Positions 44,286 through 53,731 of a DNA stretch of 64,000 bases are shown in pieces. Each line of letters begins with the position of its first letter. Position 1 is the stretch's first letter. Origin of the DNA: Paenibacillus polygoni. GTDB lineage: Bacteria; Bacillota; Bacilli; Paenibacillales; Paenibacillaceae. Location: assembly GCF_030263935.1 (NCBI RefSeq), contig NZ_CP127162.1, positions 1,497,501-1,561,500 on the forward strand, in the 5' to 3' direction. The notes under the pieces were generated by a model, which saw only the letters and a list, made by a program, of their open reading frames with translations, made no database searches and was not told the DNA's origin. A program made the position numbers and the translations under genes.

Positions 44286-45701
44286 ATGCAATATCAAAGT
44301 ACTCGAGGACAGGTTAGTGAAGTAGGATTTATTGATGCATTTCTGATGGGGCTGGCTACAGATGGAGGTTTGCTCGTACCAAGTACCATTCCTGTCATAT
44401 CCAGCGACAAGTTGGAAGAGTGGAGAACTCTTTCGTTTCAGGATCTAATGCTTGAGATTTTTTCTTATTACTTGAATGAAGAAATTCCGAACGATGAGCT
44501 GAAGGAAATGATCTATGCCAGTTACAGTACCTTCCGGCATGAAGACGTTACTCCCGTTCATCAACTTACGGATGATATATATTTACTTGAATTGTTCCAT
44601 GGTCCAACATTTGCTTTCAAGGATATTGCGCTTCAGCTCATGGGACAGTTGTATAGTTATGTAGCTAAAAAGTATAAACGCCCAATTAATATTCTAGGTG
44701 CTACTTCTGGTGATACAGGAGCCTCTGCTATTCAAGGCGTTCGAGGTAAAGAAGGAATTAATATCTGTATCCTGCATCCAAACGGCAAAGTAAGTAAGGT
44801 GCAAGAACTTCAGATGACTACAGTACAAGATGAGAATGTGCTGAATTTATCAGTGGAAGGTAATTTTGATGACTGTCAGCGGATGATTAAGGAACTTTTT
44901 GCGGATGTGAATTTCAAAAATGAGCATCATCTGTGTGCAATTAATTCCATTAATATTGTTCGGATCCTTGCTCAAACCGTATACTATTTCTACGCCTATT
45001 TCCGGGTTACGGATCAGCGTCCTGAACTAAAGGGAGTACCGCTGCATTTCAGCGTACCTACAGGTAATTTCGGAGATATTTTTGCAGGATATCTAGCTTC
45101 ACGAATGGGTCTACCTGTTGGTAAACTGGTACTTGCAACGAACGAGAATAATATATTAGAGCGTTTTGTGAAAGAAGGGATCTATAAACCTGACGGCTTC
45201 CATACGACGTACAGCCCTTCTATGGATATTCAGGTTGCGAGCAACTTTGAGAGATATCTTTATTACGTTTTGGATGAGGATGCAGAGCAAACGGAAAGCT
45301 ATATGAAGAGTTTCCAGGAGAGCGGTGAAATTCGAATTCCACAAGAGCTGTTAAGCAAAGTTCAATCGGAATTTGCAGCATACGGTGTGATTGGGGCAGA
45401 GTGCCTTGCAACAATTCAAAAATATAACGATGAAAAAGCATATCTGCTCGATCCTCACTCCGCTTGCGGAGTGGCTGCAGCAGAACGTACGCTTCCTGCA
45501 GGAGAAGTTGTAGTTTCGTTAGCTACAGCGCATCCTGCAAAGTTTAATGAATCCATTGAACTTTGTGAGATCAAGCAGGAATTCCCGCCGCAAATCTCAG
45601 CACTCTATGACATGCCTGTTCGTAAAACGGAGGTAGAAGGAACGTTGGATCAAGTAGTTGCCGAACTCATTCCTTTTTACCATCGTCTTCAGGTGAAATA
45701 G
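44286..45701 (+). CDS. thrC: Threonine synthase, long form
   Basis: PLP enzyme, fold type II, converting O-phosphohomoserine to threonine. 471 residues, the long (E. coli/yeast) form with an N-terminal cap (QYQSTRG, DGGLLVP) rather than the 350-residue form of B. subtilis. PLP lysine K112 in FHGPTFAFKDIALQ, LGATSGDTGASA phosphate loop, VPTGNFGDIFAGY and DPHSACGVAAA. GGAGGG lies 10 bases before the ATG. No hom or thrB gene is adjacent. A classical short thrC may exist elsewhere. Confidence 0.93.
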   Translation: MQYQSTRGQVSEVGFIDAFLMGLATDGGLLVPSTIPVISSDKLEEWRTLSFQDLMLEIFSYYLNEEIPNDELKEMIYASYSTFRHEDVTPVHQLTDDIYLLELFHGPTFAFKDIALQLMGQLYSYVAKKYKRPINILGATSGDTGASAIQGVRGKEGINICILHPNGKVSKVQELQMTTVQDENVLNLSVEGNFDDCQRMIKELFADVNFKNEHHLCAINSINIVRILAQTVYYFYAYFRVTDQRPELKGVPLHFSVPTGNFGDIFAGYLASRMGLPVGKLVLATNENNILERFVKEGIYKPDGFHTTYSPSMDIQVASNFERYLYYVLDEDAEQTESYMKSFQESGEIRIPQELLSKVQSEFAAYGVIGAECLATIQKYNDEKAYLLDPHSACGVAAAERTLPAGEVVVSLATAHPAKFNESIELCEIKQEFPPQISALYDMPVRKTEVEGTLDQVVAELIPFYHRLQVK

Positions 45702-45725
45702 TAGCGAAATTCAGTGAATAAAATA

Positions 45726-45772
45726 AAAACCGTCTAGGATGAAGAGCAGATCTACATCTTAGACGGTTTTTT
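45726..45772 (+). terminator. Terminator after thrC
   Basis: AAAACCGTCTA pairs with TAGACGGTTTT with further inner pairing (GATG with CATC), followed by TTTTTT. Confidence 0.88.
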
Positions 45773-45919
45773 GTGATTTTTGTAAGAAAGCCAGATCACT
45801 TTTGGAGTGAAAATTGATTTTTTTATTGATTCCAACTCTATAATCCTCCTAAAATAAAATGACAGAACAAAACACAAAATTCATTTATTTTTAATTATAT
45901 CATGAAGAAAAAGGATCAT

Positions 45920-45954
45920 CCGATTTAAATGTTTTAAATCGGGGTAAATCGGGG
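45920..45954 (+). promoter_or_regulatory. Palindrome plus repeated half-site upstream of the zinc-ribbon gene
   Basis: CCGATTTAAA-TGT-TTTAAATCGG (45920-45942) is a perfect inverted repeat. Its right half continues as TAAATCGGGG (45935-45944) and is repeated directly at 45945-45954. The layout suggests an operator with an additional half-site. The remainder of the gap between thrC and 46010 shows nothing else that I can support. Confidence 0.5.
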
Positions 45955-46009
45955 TAAACATGATCAGTTAAGTCAAATTATTTAATAGAAACATATAGGA
46001 GGCACCACC

Positions 46010-46426
46010 ATGAGAGAGAAAAAAGAACCATTACATATAGATGTACTGTTTAAATGTCCAACGTGTGCAGAAGAAGTAAAAGTACATTTTGTAGAAGAAC
46101 AGGTGGTCACCGTACGCTGTGAGAGTTGCCGACAAGGATATACATTAATGAGACCAACGATTGGTCAGGAAATACTGTTAGATTGGGAACAAGAGGCATT
46201 GTTTCAAAAAATGCGTGCCGAGAAAAAAGAACAGGATAACACAGAGATGATGGCTCTACTGATCAAAATTGTGGAACTGCTGACATGGAAGGACGAAGGT
46301 CGCGGTCAAATTCAGGCCATTGAAGCAGCACGTAGCTGGTTGTCTCATACCGATAAATCGAATGTTGTTCATGAACTTCTACATATCATTTCTGAGCAAG
46401 AAGGAAAGAAGGGTTTCCGATTATAA
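46010..46426 (+). CDS. Zinc-ribbon protein of unknown function
   Basis: 138 residues. N-terminal zinc ribbon with CPTC (about 15-18) and CESC (about 36-39), a beta-hairpin fold, then a helical C-terminal part without a recognised domain (MMALLIKIVELLTWKDEG, AARSWLSHTDKSNVVHELLHI). No membrane segment. AGGAGG precedes the ATG by 9 bases. A palindromic site lies 56-90 bases upstream. I do not recognise a family. Confidence 0.65.
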   Translation: MREKKEPLHIDVLFKCPTCAEEVKVHFVEEQVVTVRCESCRQGYTLMRPTIGQEILLDWEQEALFQKMRAEKKEQDNTEMMALLIKIVELLTWKDEGRGQIQAIEAARSWLSHTDKSNVVHELLHIISEQEGKKGFRL

Positions 46427-46527
46427 CCGTTTAAAAACCGTTAAATCTGAAGATCTGACATAAAAAATTGGATTCTTGCTCATATTATCTTAAGTAACAT
46501 AACTGTGTAGATGATAGGAGCGGATTC

Positions 46528-47313
46528 ATGATGAAAAAGTGGTTTATGGTCAGCGTCATGATCATCTTGGTCGTGACTTGTGCTGGTGTCCACTATATAC
46601 AGGCTTCCCCTGTGAAAGATGCATATCATTTTGGTTTCAAAAAAAGTAAAGATGGCGGGCTTGCATCCATCAATGAGGAAGGTTTCAAAGGAATTCTCGA
46701 AAAAAATGAAGCGATATTCCTTGGGGATACCTCACAAAAAGAGTTGTATTTAACGTTTGATAATGGTTATGAGAACGGGTATACCCCTGCTATTCTAGAT
46801 GTGCTTAAGGACAAGAAAGTACCGGCGGCATTTTTTGTAACGGGGCATTATTTGAAAGATCAGCCTGAGCTGGTCAAAAGAATGAGTCAGGAAGGTCATA
46901 TTGTAGGCAATCACTCCTGGAGTCATCCCGATCTGAGTGTAACACCAGATGCTAAAATTAAAGAAGAATTGGATAAAGTCAAACAGGAAGTATTTGCTCT
47001 AACAGGCAAGGAAATTCCTTATCTTCGTCCGCCACGCGGGATTTTCAGCGAACGTTCTCTTACTGTCAGTAAGAATGAAGGTTATATCAATGTGTTCTGG
47101 TCTATTGCCTATAAAGACTGGGATACGAAGGTACAGCATGGTGCTCAGTATGCCTACGATCAGGTGATGAAGCAGCTTCACCCAGGCGCGGTAATATTAC
47201 TTCATTCGGTGTCTAAAGATAACACAGAGGCCTTAGGACAGATCATTGAAGCTGCTAGAGCACAAGGCTATACATTCAAAAGTTTGGACGAACTCAAAAC
47301 AAAAACATATTAA
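46528..47313 (+). CDS. pdaA: PdaA-type polysaccharide deacetylase (delta-lactam)
   Basis: 261 residues with an N-terminal signal sequence (about 5-26) and a NodB/CE4 deacetylase domain. The catalytic motif is TFDNGYENG, the PdaA variant of TFDDG; the metal His pair is in GNHSWSHPDLS, and RPPRGIFS and LLHSVSKDN follow. PdaA removes acetyl from MurNAc in the spore cortex, allowing muramic delta-lactam formation needed for germination. GGAG precedes ATG 46528; ATG 46531 is also possible. Confidence 0.92.
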   Translation: MMKKWFMVSVMIILVVTCAGVHYIQASPVKDAYHFGFKKSKDGGLASINEEGFKGILEKNEAIFLGDTSQKELYLTFDNGYENGYTPAILDVLKDKKVPAAFFVTGHYLKDQPELVKRMSQEGHIVGNHSWSHPDLSVTPDAKIKEELDKVKQEVFALTGKEIPYLRPPRGIFSERSLTVSKNEGYINVFWSIAYKDWDTKVQHGAQYAYDQVMKQLHPGAVILLHSVSKDNTEALGQIIEAARAQGYTFKSLDELKTKTY

Positions 47314-47336
47314 TTCACTGTGTCTTTAAATATATA

Positions 47337-47375
47337 AAAAGAAGATCGATCTATGTAAGATCGATCTTCTTTTTG
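47337..47375. terminator. Bidirectional terminator between pdaA and degV
   Basis: AAAAAGAAGATCGATCT pairs perfectly with AGATCGATCTTCTTTTT around ATGTA. It serves both convergent genes. Confidence 0.9.
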
Positions 47376-47387
47376 GATTTAAGTTCC

Positions 47388-48236
47388 TTAAGCTCTAACA
47401 AAAACGAGTCCAATCGTTTTAGGTCCACAATGGCTTGAAATAACACAACCAGCTGTAGCCATTTCGATATGTTTTGCTTTGGTCTTTTCGTGTAAAGTCT
47501 TCTGAATGGCAAGTGCATCTTCTTCACACATGGAATGAACAACGATAATGGTATCATTATCCATTACATCGACATTGCTCAGTGCATTATTCATCATTTG
47601 GTCAATGGCTTTTTCGCGTTTGCCTCTAACTTTATATGCGGGCGTCATCTTTCCGTCAGTCACCTTGATGACAGGTCTGATTTTGAGAAGACTGCCGATT
47701 AGATTTTGCATTCCTGAACAGCGGCCGCCCATATATAGATAATCAAGTGTATCAATGACAAACTCGATTTCTACTTTTGGTCTCATCTCAGTCAGTATAT
47801 CTACAATCTCAGTGATGGTTTTTCCTTGTTCCGCAGCTTGAACTGCTTTCATCACCATTACGCCAATTCCGGAAGATAAATTAAGTGAATCAAACACGGT
47901 AACGCTACCGTCTGGAAATTCGCCTGAAGCGATGAGTGCATTTTGATACGTAGAAGAAAGCTCAGATGAAAGGCTAATAAATAAAACCTGATAGCCCTGA
48001 TCTATGTAAGGACCAAAAGAAGCCATAAAATCAGCAGGAGAAGGTGCTGCCGTTTTTGGAAGGCGACCTTCACGATCTACCCTTGCATACAGCTGTTCGG
48101 GGCTAATTTCAACACCATCTTTTAACGATTCATCGCCAAACACGGCATAAAGTGGAACAATACCAACCTCATGTTGCTGAACCCAAGTCTTAGGTAAATC
48201 ACTGGTGCTGTCCGCAAAAATTTTAATTCGCGACAT
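47388..48236 (-). CDS. DegV family fatty-acid-binding protein
   Basis: 282 residues. DegV fold: KIFADSTSDLPKTW, DGVEISPEQLY, the lipid-binding KTAAPSPADF and SSELSSTYQNA, then LDYLYMGGRCSG and HCGPKTIGLVFV. Proteins of this family (FakB) bind a fatty acid and hand it to FakA kinase for phosphorylation. Which fatty acid is not readable here. The start is the ATG ending at 48236, 6 bases after AAGGGG; the frame extends 12 codons upstream without support. Confidence 0.92.
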   Translation of the reverse strand: MSRIKIFADSTSDLPKTWVQQHEVGIVPLYAVFGDESLKDGVEISPEQLYARVDREGRLPKTAAPSPADFMASFGPYIDQGYQVLFISLSSELSSTYQNALIASGEFPDGSVTVFDSLNLSSGIGVMVMKAVQAAEQGKTITEIVDILTEMRPKVEIEFVIDTLDYLYMGGRCSGMQNLIGSLLKIRPVIKVTDGKMTPAYKVRGKREKAIDQMMNNALSNVDVMDNDTIIVVHSMCEEDALAIQKTLHEKTKAKHIEMATAGCVISSHCGPKTIGLVFVRA

Positions 48237-48371
48237 GTTAATCCCCTTTTTTAAAAATTTCATTTGTAGCATATGGAATCAAGTTCATCATTTTTAATGA
48301 TTTATGAAATGGATTCACTGTCCTATTATAATGCATATAGACATTTGTAGCAAAAAGATCTGAGGTTATGG

Positions 48372-48800
48372 TCAAATCATACCTAAAATAAAGAAGCCTA
48401 CAGTAATAAGTAATATGATTCCATGAAAAATGATCCCGGTAATAGGAATTATTTTTTTTCGATTCTTAATAGTTAGGCCAACAATCGCCAGAATCATACC
48501 AATTAGATTAAATAGTAAACCAACAAGGATCAGAACGCCGATAATGATTACATAAATACTCTCAAGCATTGCCTCAGGAGAATTGCTCTGTAAAATATCT
48601 TTGGCTGCAGCCGGTGCTAAGGCAAGAATCGTAATGTAGGTGATAAGAGATAGGATTCCCAGTACAAGCGAAGCGATTCCAGGACCTGAGTGTTTCAGGG
48701 TAGTTGCTGGCGGCTGGAATGTTCCATAAGGATTAATCACTTCTGTTACCTCTTCTTGTTTCGTGGTATCCCTTTCATGAACTTGCTCGAATTTATCCAT
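48372..48800 (-). CDS. DUF4190-like small membrane protein
   Basis: 142 residues. A polar N terminus (1-40), the motif GPGIASLVLGILSLI typical of DUF4190, and three or four membrane segments with a short outside loop. Function unknown. The start is the ATG ending at 48800, 7 bases after AAGGAG. Confidence 0.75.
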   Translation of the reverse strand: MDKFEQVHERDTTKQEEVTEVINPYGTFQPPATTLKHSGPGIASLVLGILSLITYITILALAPAAAKDILQSNSPEAMLESIYVIIIGVLILVGLLFNLIGMILAIVGLTIKNRKKIIPITGIIFHGIILLITVGFFILGMI

Positions 48801-48874
48801 CGGTATACTCCTTATTTTCTGTTTTACCATTTAATGTTTCATAAATCTTTCGAAAAAGCAAGAGAAAGGAGAAC

Positions 48875-48904
48875 ATGAGTACCGCTCTGAATGTTGCAGT
48901 TTAG
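48875..48904 (+). CDS. Nine-codon minicistron upstream of the DUF423 gene (candidate)
   Basis: AAAGGAG lies 4 bases before ATG; the frame encodes MSTALNVAV and stops at TAG 48902-48904. The DUF423 gene starts 80 bases later. It could be a leader peptide or chance. Confidence 0.2.
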   Translation: MSTALNVAV

Positions 48905-48983
48905 TGACAAACCTCACTTTCGATAGCTTAGAGGAAACCAGTTGAGGTAAGATAATAGAAAGACAACAGGAACAAGGAGTGAG

Positions 48984-49364
48984 ATGGAAGTGGCAAAAAA
49001 ATGGATAGGCATCGGTTCAATACTAGTCATGCTTTCTGTTATGATTGGTGCATTTGGTGCACATATGTTAGAACCTATCATTGGTGAGGACAAGATTTCA
49101 GTATATGAAACAGGCGTTCATTATCACATGATCCATGCACTCGGCATCATTGTAATTGGAGTTATTGCAAAAGTTTTCGGGGAATCTAAGTTACTTGCTT
49201 GGTCAGCTAGGCTATTATTTATTGGTATTATATTATTCTCTGGAAGTTTATATGTACTAAGTATAAGTGGTATTGGTCCATTAGGAGCAATAACTCCTTT
49301 TGGCGGTGTTAGTTTTATTGCTGGCTGGATCTGTCTAGCGGTTACCGCTTTGAAGAAAGTATAA
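48984..49364 (+). CDS. DUF423 (YwdK-like) membrane protein
   Basis: 126 residues, four membrane segments. Family marks: IGAFGAHMLE, GVHYHMIHALG and a LFIGIILFSGSLYVL helix followed by ITPFGGVSFIAGWI. Function unknown. AAGGAG lies 4 bases before the ATG; a GTG three codons later (48993) has better spacing and is an alternative start. Confidence 0.88.
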   Translation: MEVAKKWIGIGSILVMLSVMIGAFGAHMLEPIIGEDKISVYETGVHYHMIHALGIIVIGVIAKVFGESKLLAWSARLLFIGIILFSGSLYVLSISGIGPLGAITPFGGVSFIAGWICLAVTALKKV

Positions 49365-49407
49365 AAGAAACGGCTTCTCTCTATTGCTGAGAGAAGCCGT
49401 TTCTTTT
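49363..49407. terminator. Bidirectional terminator after the DUF423 gene
   Basis: AAAAGAAACGGCTTCTCTC pairs with GAGAGAAGCCGTTTCTTTT around a 7-base loop. It overlaps the end of the convergent gene at 49406-49897. Confidence 0.9.
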
Positions 49408-49897
49408 ATACGTATTTTTCGATTTCGGAAGTATGAATAGAGTATACTTGTTTCTCGTCAACGTGATAAATGCTTATTAACTTGGTTCCCTGATCATAAT
49501 TTAATATTCGACAGGGGATGCTTTTTTGTTGCCCCTTGTTGTCTCTAATACGGATTCGAATGAGTCTGCCTGCTTGCATTGCAGAATTGATCCATTCGTC
49601 AGAAGGACACGTGGAAGCAGGTGGTGAATACGGCTGAGTTGCAGCATAGGATTGCGGTTTGTCTGCCATTCTGACCGCTCTAGGATCCGCTGAAGGGTGC
49701 TCGTGTAATGCTTCTTTGATTCTTGTACCCAGCTCAATACCGGACTGTATTCGAAAGTCACTGATTCCTTCCGGTTCATTCAGAATTTCAAGCAAAGCTT
49801 GCAAGGCAAGGGCATTGGTACGGCTGTGAATCATGATATCTACATTAAATAAAAAAGCTTGTTCATGATTTATGTTTGATGATATGGACTTGTTCAT
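49406..49897 (-). CDS. Cytoplasmic protein of unknown function
   Basis: 163 residues, no signal or membrane segment. The N-terminal half has a helical stretch (IMIHSRTNALALQALLEILN), the middle is Pro/Ser-rich (about 75-105), and the C-terminal ~55 residues form a beta-rich unit (RLIRIRIRDNKGQQKSIPCR, KLISIYHVDEKQVYSI) reminiscent of WYL or Sm-like folds. I cannot assign a family. TGGGG lies 10 bases before the ATG. Confidence 0.6.
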   Translation of the reverse strand: MNKSISSNINHEQAFLFNVDIMIHSRTNALALQALLEILNEPEGISDFRIQSGIELGTRIKEALHEHPSADPRAVRMADKPQSYAATQPYSPPASTCPSDEWINSAMQAGRLIRIRIRDNKGQQKSIPCRILNYDQGTKLISIYHVDEKQVYSIHTSEIEKYV

Positions 49898-50161
49898 GTT
49901 TTTATTTACCCCACGCTGCAGATTTCTGTTACATTTTTTGGATATGTATTTTTTTAACTATATCATTAAAATGCAAGGATGAATAGTACAATAGACGTAT
50001 AAAATTTCAAAAGAACGAATAGTAAGAGATCAAAATCGGGAGTTTCATAGGTTGTAGGACATGTTTTGTCAATAAATGGGTGCTCCGCTACTGTCCACAC
50101 CGTTTATAAGACCTAGGAATATGATGTCGAGACGTAAAAGCGAAGGGGGTGTTTTACGCAA

Positions 50162-50464
50162 ATGGTAACATTAGAACCGGTTCAAGTTGGAGAATATACC
50201 CTTACTGCCGTGGAAGTGAAGTTACCTAAAACGACACTCATTACAGTTTCGACATCAAAAGGATATATTATGTGCGGTGCGCTCGATGTAGGATTACTGA
50301 ATGAGCGTTTGGGACAGCGGCAGATTATTGCAGCTAGAGCAGTAGGGGTGAAGACCATTGCGGAACTGCTGGCAGCACCAATGGAGTCTGTAACACATGA
50401 AGCCGAGAAATTAGGGATCGTACCTGGTATGACTGGAGTAGAAGCCCTGATTCGAATGATATGA
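50162..50464 (+). CDS. yunC: DUF1805 protein (YunC-like)
   Basis: 100 residues, a small cytoplasmic protein matching the DUF1805/YunC family: TTLITVSTSKGYIMCGALDVG and RQIIAARAVGVKTI AELL with a single Cys. Function unknown. GAAGGGGGTG lies 10 bases before the ATG. In B. subtilis yunC neighbours yunD; here a YunD-like gene lies 12.8 kb away at the window end. Confidence 0.85.
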   Translation: MVTLEPVQVGEYTLTAVEVKLPKTTLITVSTSKGYIMCGALDVGLLNERLGQRQIIAARAVGVKTIAELLAAPMESVTHEAEKLGIVPGMTGVEALIRMI

Positions 50465-50499
50465 GTAAAGCTGCTGAATTCTTAGCTCTTCAAAAACAA

Positions 50500-50521
50500 A
50501 GCAGCCCCTTCAGGGGCTGCT
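50500..50521 (-). terminator. Terminator after mtnA (minus strand)
   Basis: AGCAGCCCC-TTCA-GGGGCTGCT; on the minus strand it is followed by TTGTTTTTG. It also lies behind yunC. Confidence 0.7.
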
Positions 50522-50586
50522 TAACAATTCAAATGATGAAAACACATTCGCTAACGCAGCGAATCCATTTTATATCTACAATAACA

Positions 50587-51687
50587 TTACGAAATTGGTT
50601 CAGAGTATAAAGCTTTTAAATTTTGATCAAACGGAGCGCGGATGATTCCTTTTTCCGTAATAATAGCTGTTACATACTCGTTTGGTGTCACATCAAATGC
50701 GGGATTAAATACTTTGATTCCTTGGGGTGCAGTTCGCTTACCAAATCCTTCTGTTACTTCTTCCGGTGCACGTTCCTCGATCGGAATATGTGCGCCTGTC
50801 GGTGTATTCAGGTCAATGGTTGACATCGGACAAGCTACATAAAAAGGGATCCCATGTGCTTTAGCGAGTACAGCAACACTATAAGTTCCAATCTTATTTG
50901 CCACATCCCCATTAGCTGCTACACGGTCGGTACCTACGATAACGGCTTGAATCCAGCCCTTAGACATGACCATTCCAGCCATGTTATCCGTAATAAGCGT
51001 CACATCAATACCCGCCTGCTGCAGTTCAAATGCCGTTAAACGAGCACCTTGGAGAACAGGACGTGTCTCATCTGCAAAAATTTTGAGTTTCATTCCTTGT
51101 TCTTTGGCAAGATACATAGGAGCTGTAGCGGTACCATATTTAGCTGTTGCAAGTCCTCCTGCGTTACAGTGAGTCAGTACTCCCATTCCGTCTTGGAATA
51201 AAGGCAAGGCATGTTCACCAATCCGTCTGCATACTTCTTCATCCTCTGCGCGGATCGCAATGGCTTCTTGTACTAGACCTTCATTTAATGAAGAGATAGA
51301 GACGTAATTAGGATCTTCGCTGAGCTGTACAGCGGCTGCATACATACGGTCCAGCGCCCAGAATAGATTTACTGCGGTAGGTCTTGAAGTTGCAAGATAA
51401 TCGCATACTTTCTTCACATTTTCAAGCCAGCCGGCAATATCCTCATTCGGATACTGGCCTGCACCAAGCACCACGCCAAAAGCTGCCGCGATACCTATTG
51501 CCGGAGCACCCCGCACTTTCATGGAGTGAATGGAATCCCATATCTCTTCCGGTGTATAGAGGTCCAGCATAACAATGGATTCAGGCAGCAGTCTCTGATC
51601 GAGAAGTTCAAGTCGATCTCCTCTCCAGTTAAGTGAAATTAATGGATTAAACTCTGTATTCGTGGTACTCGTGCTGAAATTGCTCAT
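50587..51687 (-). CDS. mtnA: 5-methylthioribose-1-phosphate isomerase
   Basis: Methionine salvage enzyme that converts methylthioribose 1-phosphate to methylthioribulose 1-phosphate. 366 residues. Catalytic Cys in [18 protein letters not shown] and Asp in [19 protein letters not shown], plus [16 protein letters not shown] at the substrate site. Start overlaps the mtnK stop (ATGA). The two genes are one operon, as in Bacillus. Confidence 0.95.
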   Translation of the reverse strand: MSNFSTSTTNTEFNPLISLNWRGDRLELLDQRLLPESIVMLDLYTPEEIWDSIHSMKVRGAPAIGIAAAFGVVLGAGQYPNEDIAGWLENVKKVCDYLATSRPTAVNLFWALDRMYAAAVQLSEDPNYVSISSLNEGLVQEAIAIRAEDEEVCRRIGEHALPLFQDGMGVLTHCNAGGLATAKYGTATAPMYLAKEQGMKLKIFADETRPVLQGARLTAFELQQAGIDVTLITDNMAGMVMSKGWIQAVIVGTDRVAANGDVANKIGTYSVAVLAKAHGIPFYVACPMSTIDLNTPTGAHIPIEERAPEEVTEGFGKRTAPQGIKVFNPAFDVTPNEYVTAIITEKGIIRAPFDQNLKALYSEPIS

Positions 51688-52907
51688 CGTTGTCCTACCT
51701 TTCCTTTGCTTGCGTCTGTAACGAGATTCATCAAGTCTGTAATGGATGTAATCCGGCGGTGATTTTTCACCAGGTTTTTGCCAATGGAGAGTGCTTTTCG
51801 TTCAGCTTGTTCTCGAATTGTTTCATTGCTAATGGTATCGATATCCGCTACATGAGCGAGTCCGACAATGCGGCGAATCATTTTGCTTCCAGCGAATCCA
51901 GCGCTGTCTTGAAGGAGTTTAGCTATATAGAACTCTTGATATCCTTTGGTACGAGCCATATAGTCCTGAACATCTTGATCCCATAGTTCGCAAAAACGGT
52001 GTTCAAACTCGGTCCATACATTCTGAACCATGAGAAGCAGTTCTTCTGCACGTGCGGTGGCGGCAGCTTCGTCTGTGATCCATCCTGGTATAGATACATA
52101 GTGCAGAAGCAAATTTGCAAGAACAGCACCGATATCAAATCCCATAGGTCCATAATAAGCGAATTCCGGGTCGATTACTTTTGTAGATTCTGATGTAACA
52201 AAAATACTGCCTGTATGAAGATCCCCATGAAGCAAGGCCTGCGCCTCAGTCAGAAACTTCTCTCTTAAAATCGCAATTTCTAAATGCAACTCGCGATCCG
52301 TACGAAGCGCCTCTGCTTCATCCTCGATTGAAGGAGAGTAATTGTTCCGTTCAGATAAGCGATAAGGCTCTTCAAAAATAAGATCTTCTGTAATTTTACA
52401 TTGGTCTGGATTTACGAACTTCTTCACTTTTTCTTTCTTAAGTGATTGGTCCATGGCTAAATCGGATGTATAAAAAAGGGTCCGAGCCATAAACTCTCCG
52501 ATATGTTTGGAAAACAGAGGATAGTGGTTTCCTTCAATTAATCCTTTTCTCATGATGACATGATCACTGAGATCTTCCATGATGGTTAGAGCAAGTTCAT
52601 CATCATAATAATATACTTGCGGAACAGAGCCAGGGCAGATTCTATATTCTTCCTGTAGTACCTCACGTTCAATTCTTGCACGGTCTAGCGATAGGGGCCA
52701 GGATTCACCAACAATTTTGGCATAAGGCAAAGCCTGTTTAACTATCACGCTGTTGCGGGAATTCATATCTCTTATATGAAAGACGAGATTCAGATTTCCA
52801 TCCCCAATTTCCTGGCAGGTTAGTTCACTGTTTGCATCAAATAGATCCAGTACTTTTTGAGACAATTGCATTGCTTCATCAAGAGTTAAAGGATGATATG
52901 AAGACAA
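51684..52907 (-). CDS. mtnK: Methylthioribose kinase
   Basis: Phosphorylates methylthioribose with ATP. About 407 residues with an aminoglycoside-phosphotransferase-like fold: [12 protein letters not shown]-site Lys, catalytic loop [13 protein letters not shown] and metal-site [15 protein letters not shown]. The start is TTG ending at 52907, 8 bases after GGAGG; a GTG at 52916 overlaps the ribosome site. First gene of mtnKA. In B. subtilis this operon has a SAM riboswitch, but none is visible in the 300 bases upstream here. Confidence 0.93.
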   Translation of the reverse strand: MSSYHPLTLDEAMQLSQKVLDLFDANSELTCQEIGDGNLNLVFHIRDMNSRNSVIVKQALPYAKIVGESWPLSLDRARIEREVLQEEYRICPGSVPQVYYYDDELALTIMEDLSDHVIMRKGLIEGNHYPLFSKHIGEFMARTLFYTSDLAMDQSLKKEKVKKFVNPDQCKITEDLIFEEPYRLSERNNYSPSIEDEAEALRTDRELHLEIAILREKFLTEAQALLHGDLHTGSIFVTSESTKVIDPEFAYYGPMGFDIGAVLANLLLHYVSIPGWITDEAAATARAEELLLMVQNVWTEFEHRFCELWDQDVQDYMARTKGYQEFYIAKLLQDSAGFAGSKMIRRIVGLAHVADIDTISNETIREQAERKALSIGKNLVKNHRRITSITDLMNLVTDASKGKVGQR

Positions 52908-53064
52908 GGTAGACACCTCCGCTAAAGTATATGTAGAAAGAATAAAACCAACTTCTTTACTTGGTATATCAGTATATCGGATTACTCTTCAATTTTATAG
53001 CATTTTTTTGGAACAATTTTCTTAATAGAGATTCTATTTAGGTTACAAGTCAGTTGAGAGATTT

Positions 53065-53090
53065 GTTTCATTAACTAGGCGTAAGGGTAA
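53065..53090 (+). promoter_or_regulatory. Sigma-B/F-like promoter upstream of dps
   Basis: GTTTCA (53065-53070), 14-base spacer, GGGTAA (53085-53090) resembles the general-stress pattern GTTTAA-N14-GGGTAT. It lies 120 bases before the dps start. Dps is a sigma-B target in Bacillus; whether this organism has sigma-B is not known from the window. Confidence 0.35.
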
Positions 53091-53209
53091 ATTTAAAATA
53101 GCAGCGAAGAGAAGAACAGCAGCATCTGATCTTCATGAAATAAGAGGATTTCTAATCTACATAAAGATTGGAAAGTTACATTAAATTTTAAAAAAAGGAT
53201 GGGATATCA

Positions 53210-53674
53210 ATGGCTAAATCAACTAGCAAAACACAGACAAAAACAGGAGTAGAACAAATACTAAATCGTCAGGTTGCAAACCTGAATGTAATGTATGTGA
53301 AAATTCATAACTACCACTGGTATGTTACAGGTCCAAACTTCTTCTCACTCCATGTAAAATTTGAAGAATTGTATAATGCAGTTACTCTTCAAATGGATGA
53401 AATTGCGGAACGTCTCCTTACTATTAAAGGCAGCCCTGCCGCAACAATGAAAGAATATCTTGAGATTGCTTCCATCCAAGAAGCAGCTGGCGGCGAAGAT
53501 ACAAAAACAATGGTGCAAAATATCGTTGAAGACTTTGCTACCTTGTCCGAAGAATATGCGGAGGGTATTGAAGCAGCAGAAGAAGCAGGCGATCAGCCTA
53601 CAGCAGACATGCTGACTGGATTCCAAGCTGACCTTGAAAAACATATGTGGATGCTTCGTTCTTATCTTGCTTAA
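53210..53674 (+). CDS. dps: Dps-family DNA protection / mini-ferritin protein
   Basis: 154 residues, a four-helix ferritin-like subunit that assembles into dodecamers, oxidises and stores iron and guards DNA in stationary phase. The intersubunit ferroxidase site is present: H in IHNYHWYVTGPNFFSLHVKFEELY and D/E in QMDEIAERLL. A Lys/Thr/Ser-rich N-terminal tail (KSTSKTQTKT) may bind DNA. GGATGGG precedes the ATG. A stress-type promoter is suggested upstream. Confidence 0.95.
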   Translation: MAKSTSKTQTKTGVEQILNRQVANLNVMYVKIHNYHWYVTGPNFFSLHVKFEELYNAVTLQMDEIAERLLTIKGSPAATMKEYLEIASIQEAAGGEDTKTMVQNIVEDFATLSEEYAEGIEAAEEAGDQPTADMLTGFQADLEKHMWMLRSYLA

Positions 53675-53698
53675 TTATAAAGGAAAAATAAAGATTCC

Positions 53699-53731
53699 AA
53701 AAAGGCTGACCTTATAAGGTCAGCCTTTTTG
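53699..53731 (+). terminator. Terminator after dps
   Basis: A perfect 32-base palindrome with AAAAA and TTTTT ends. Confidence 0.9.

Noticed and set aside
50079..50170. 30-codon ORF beginning MGAPLLSTPF upstream of and into yunC
   Set aside because: No ribosome site before its ATG, and it overlaps the yunC ribosome site and start.
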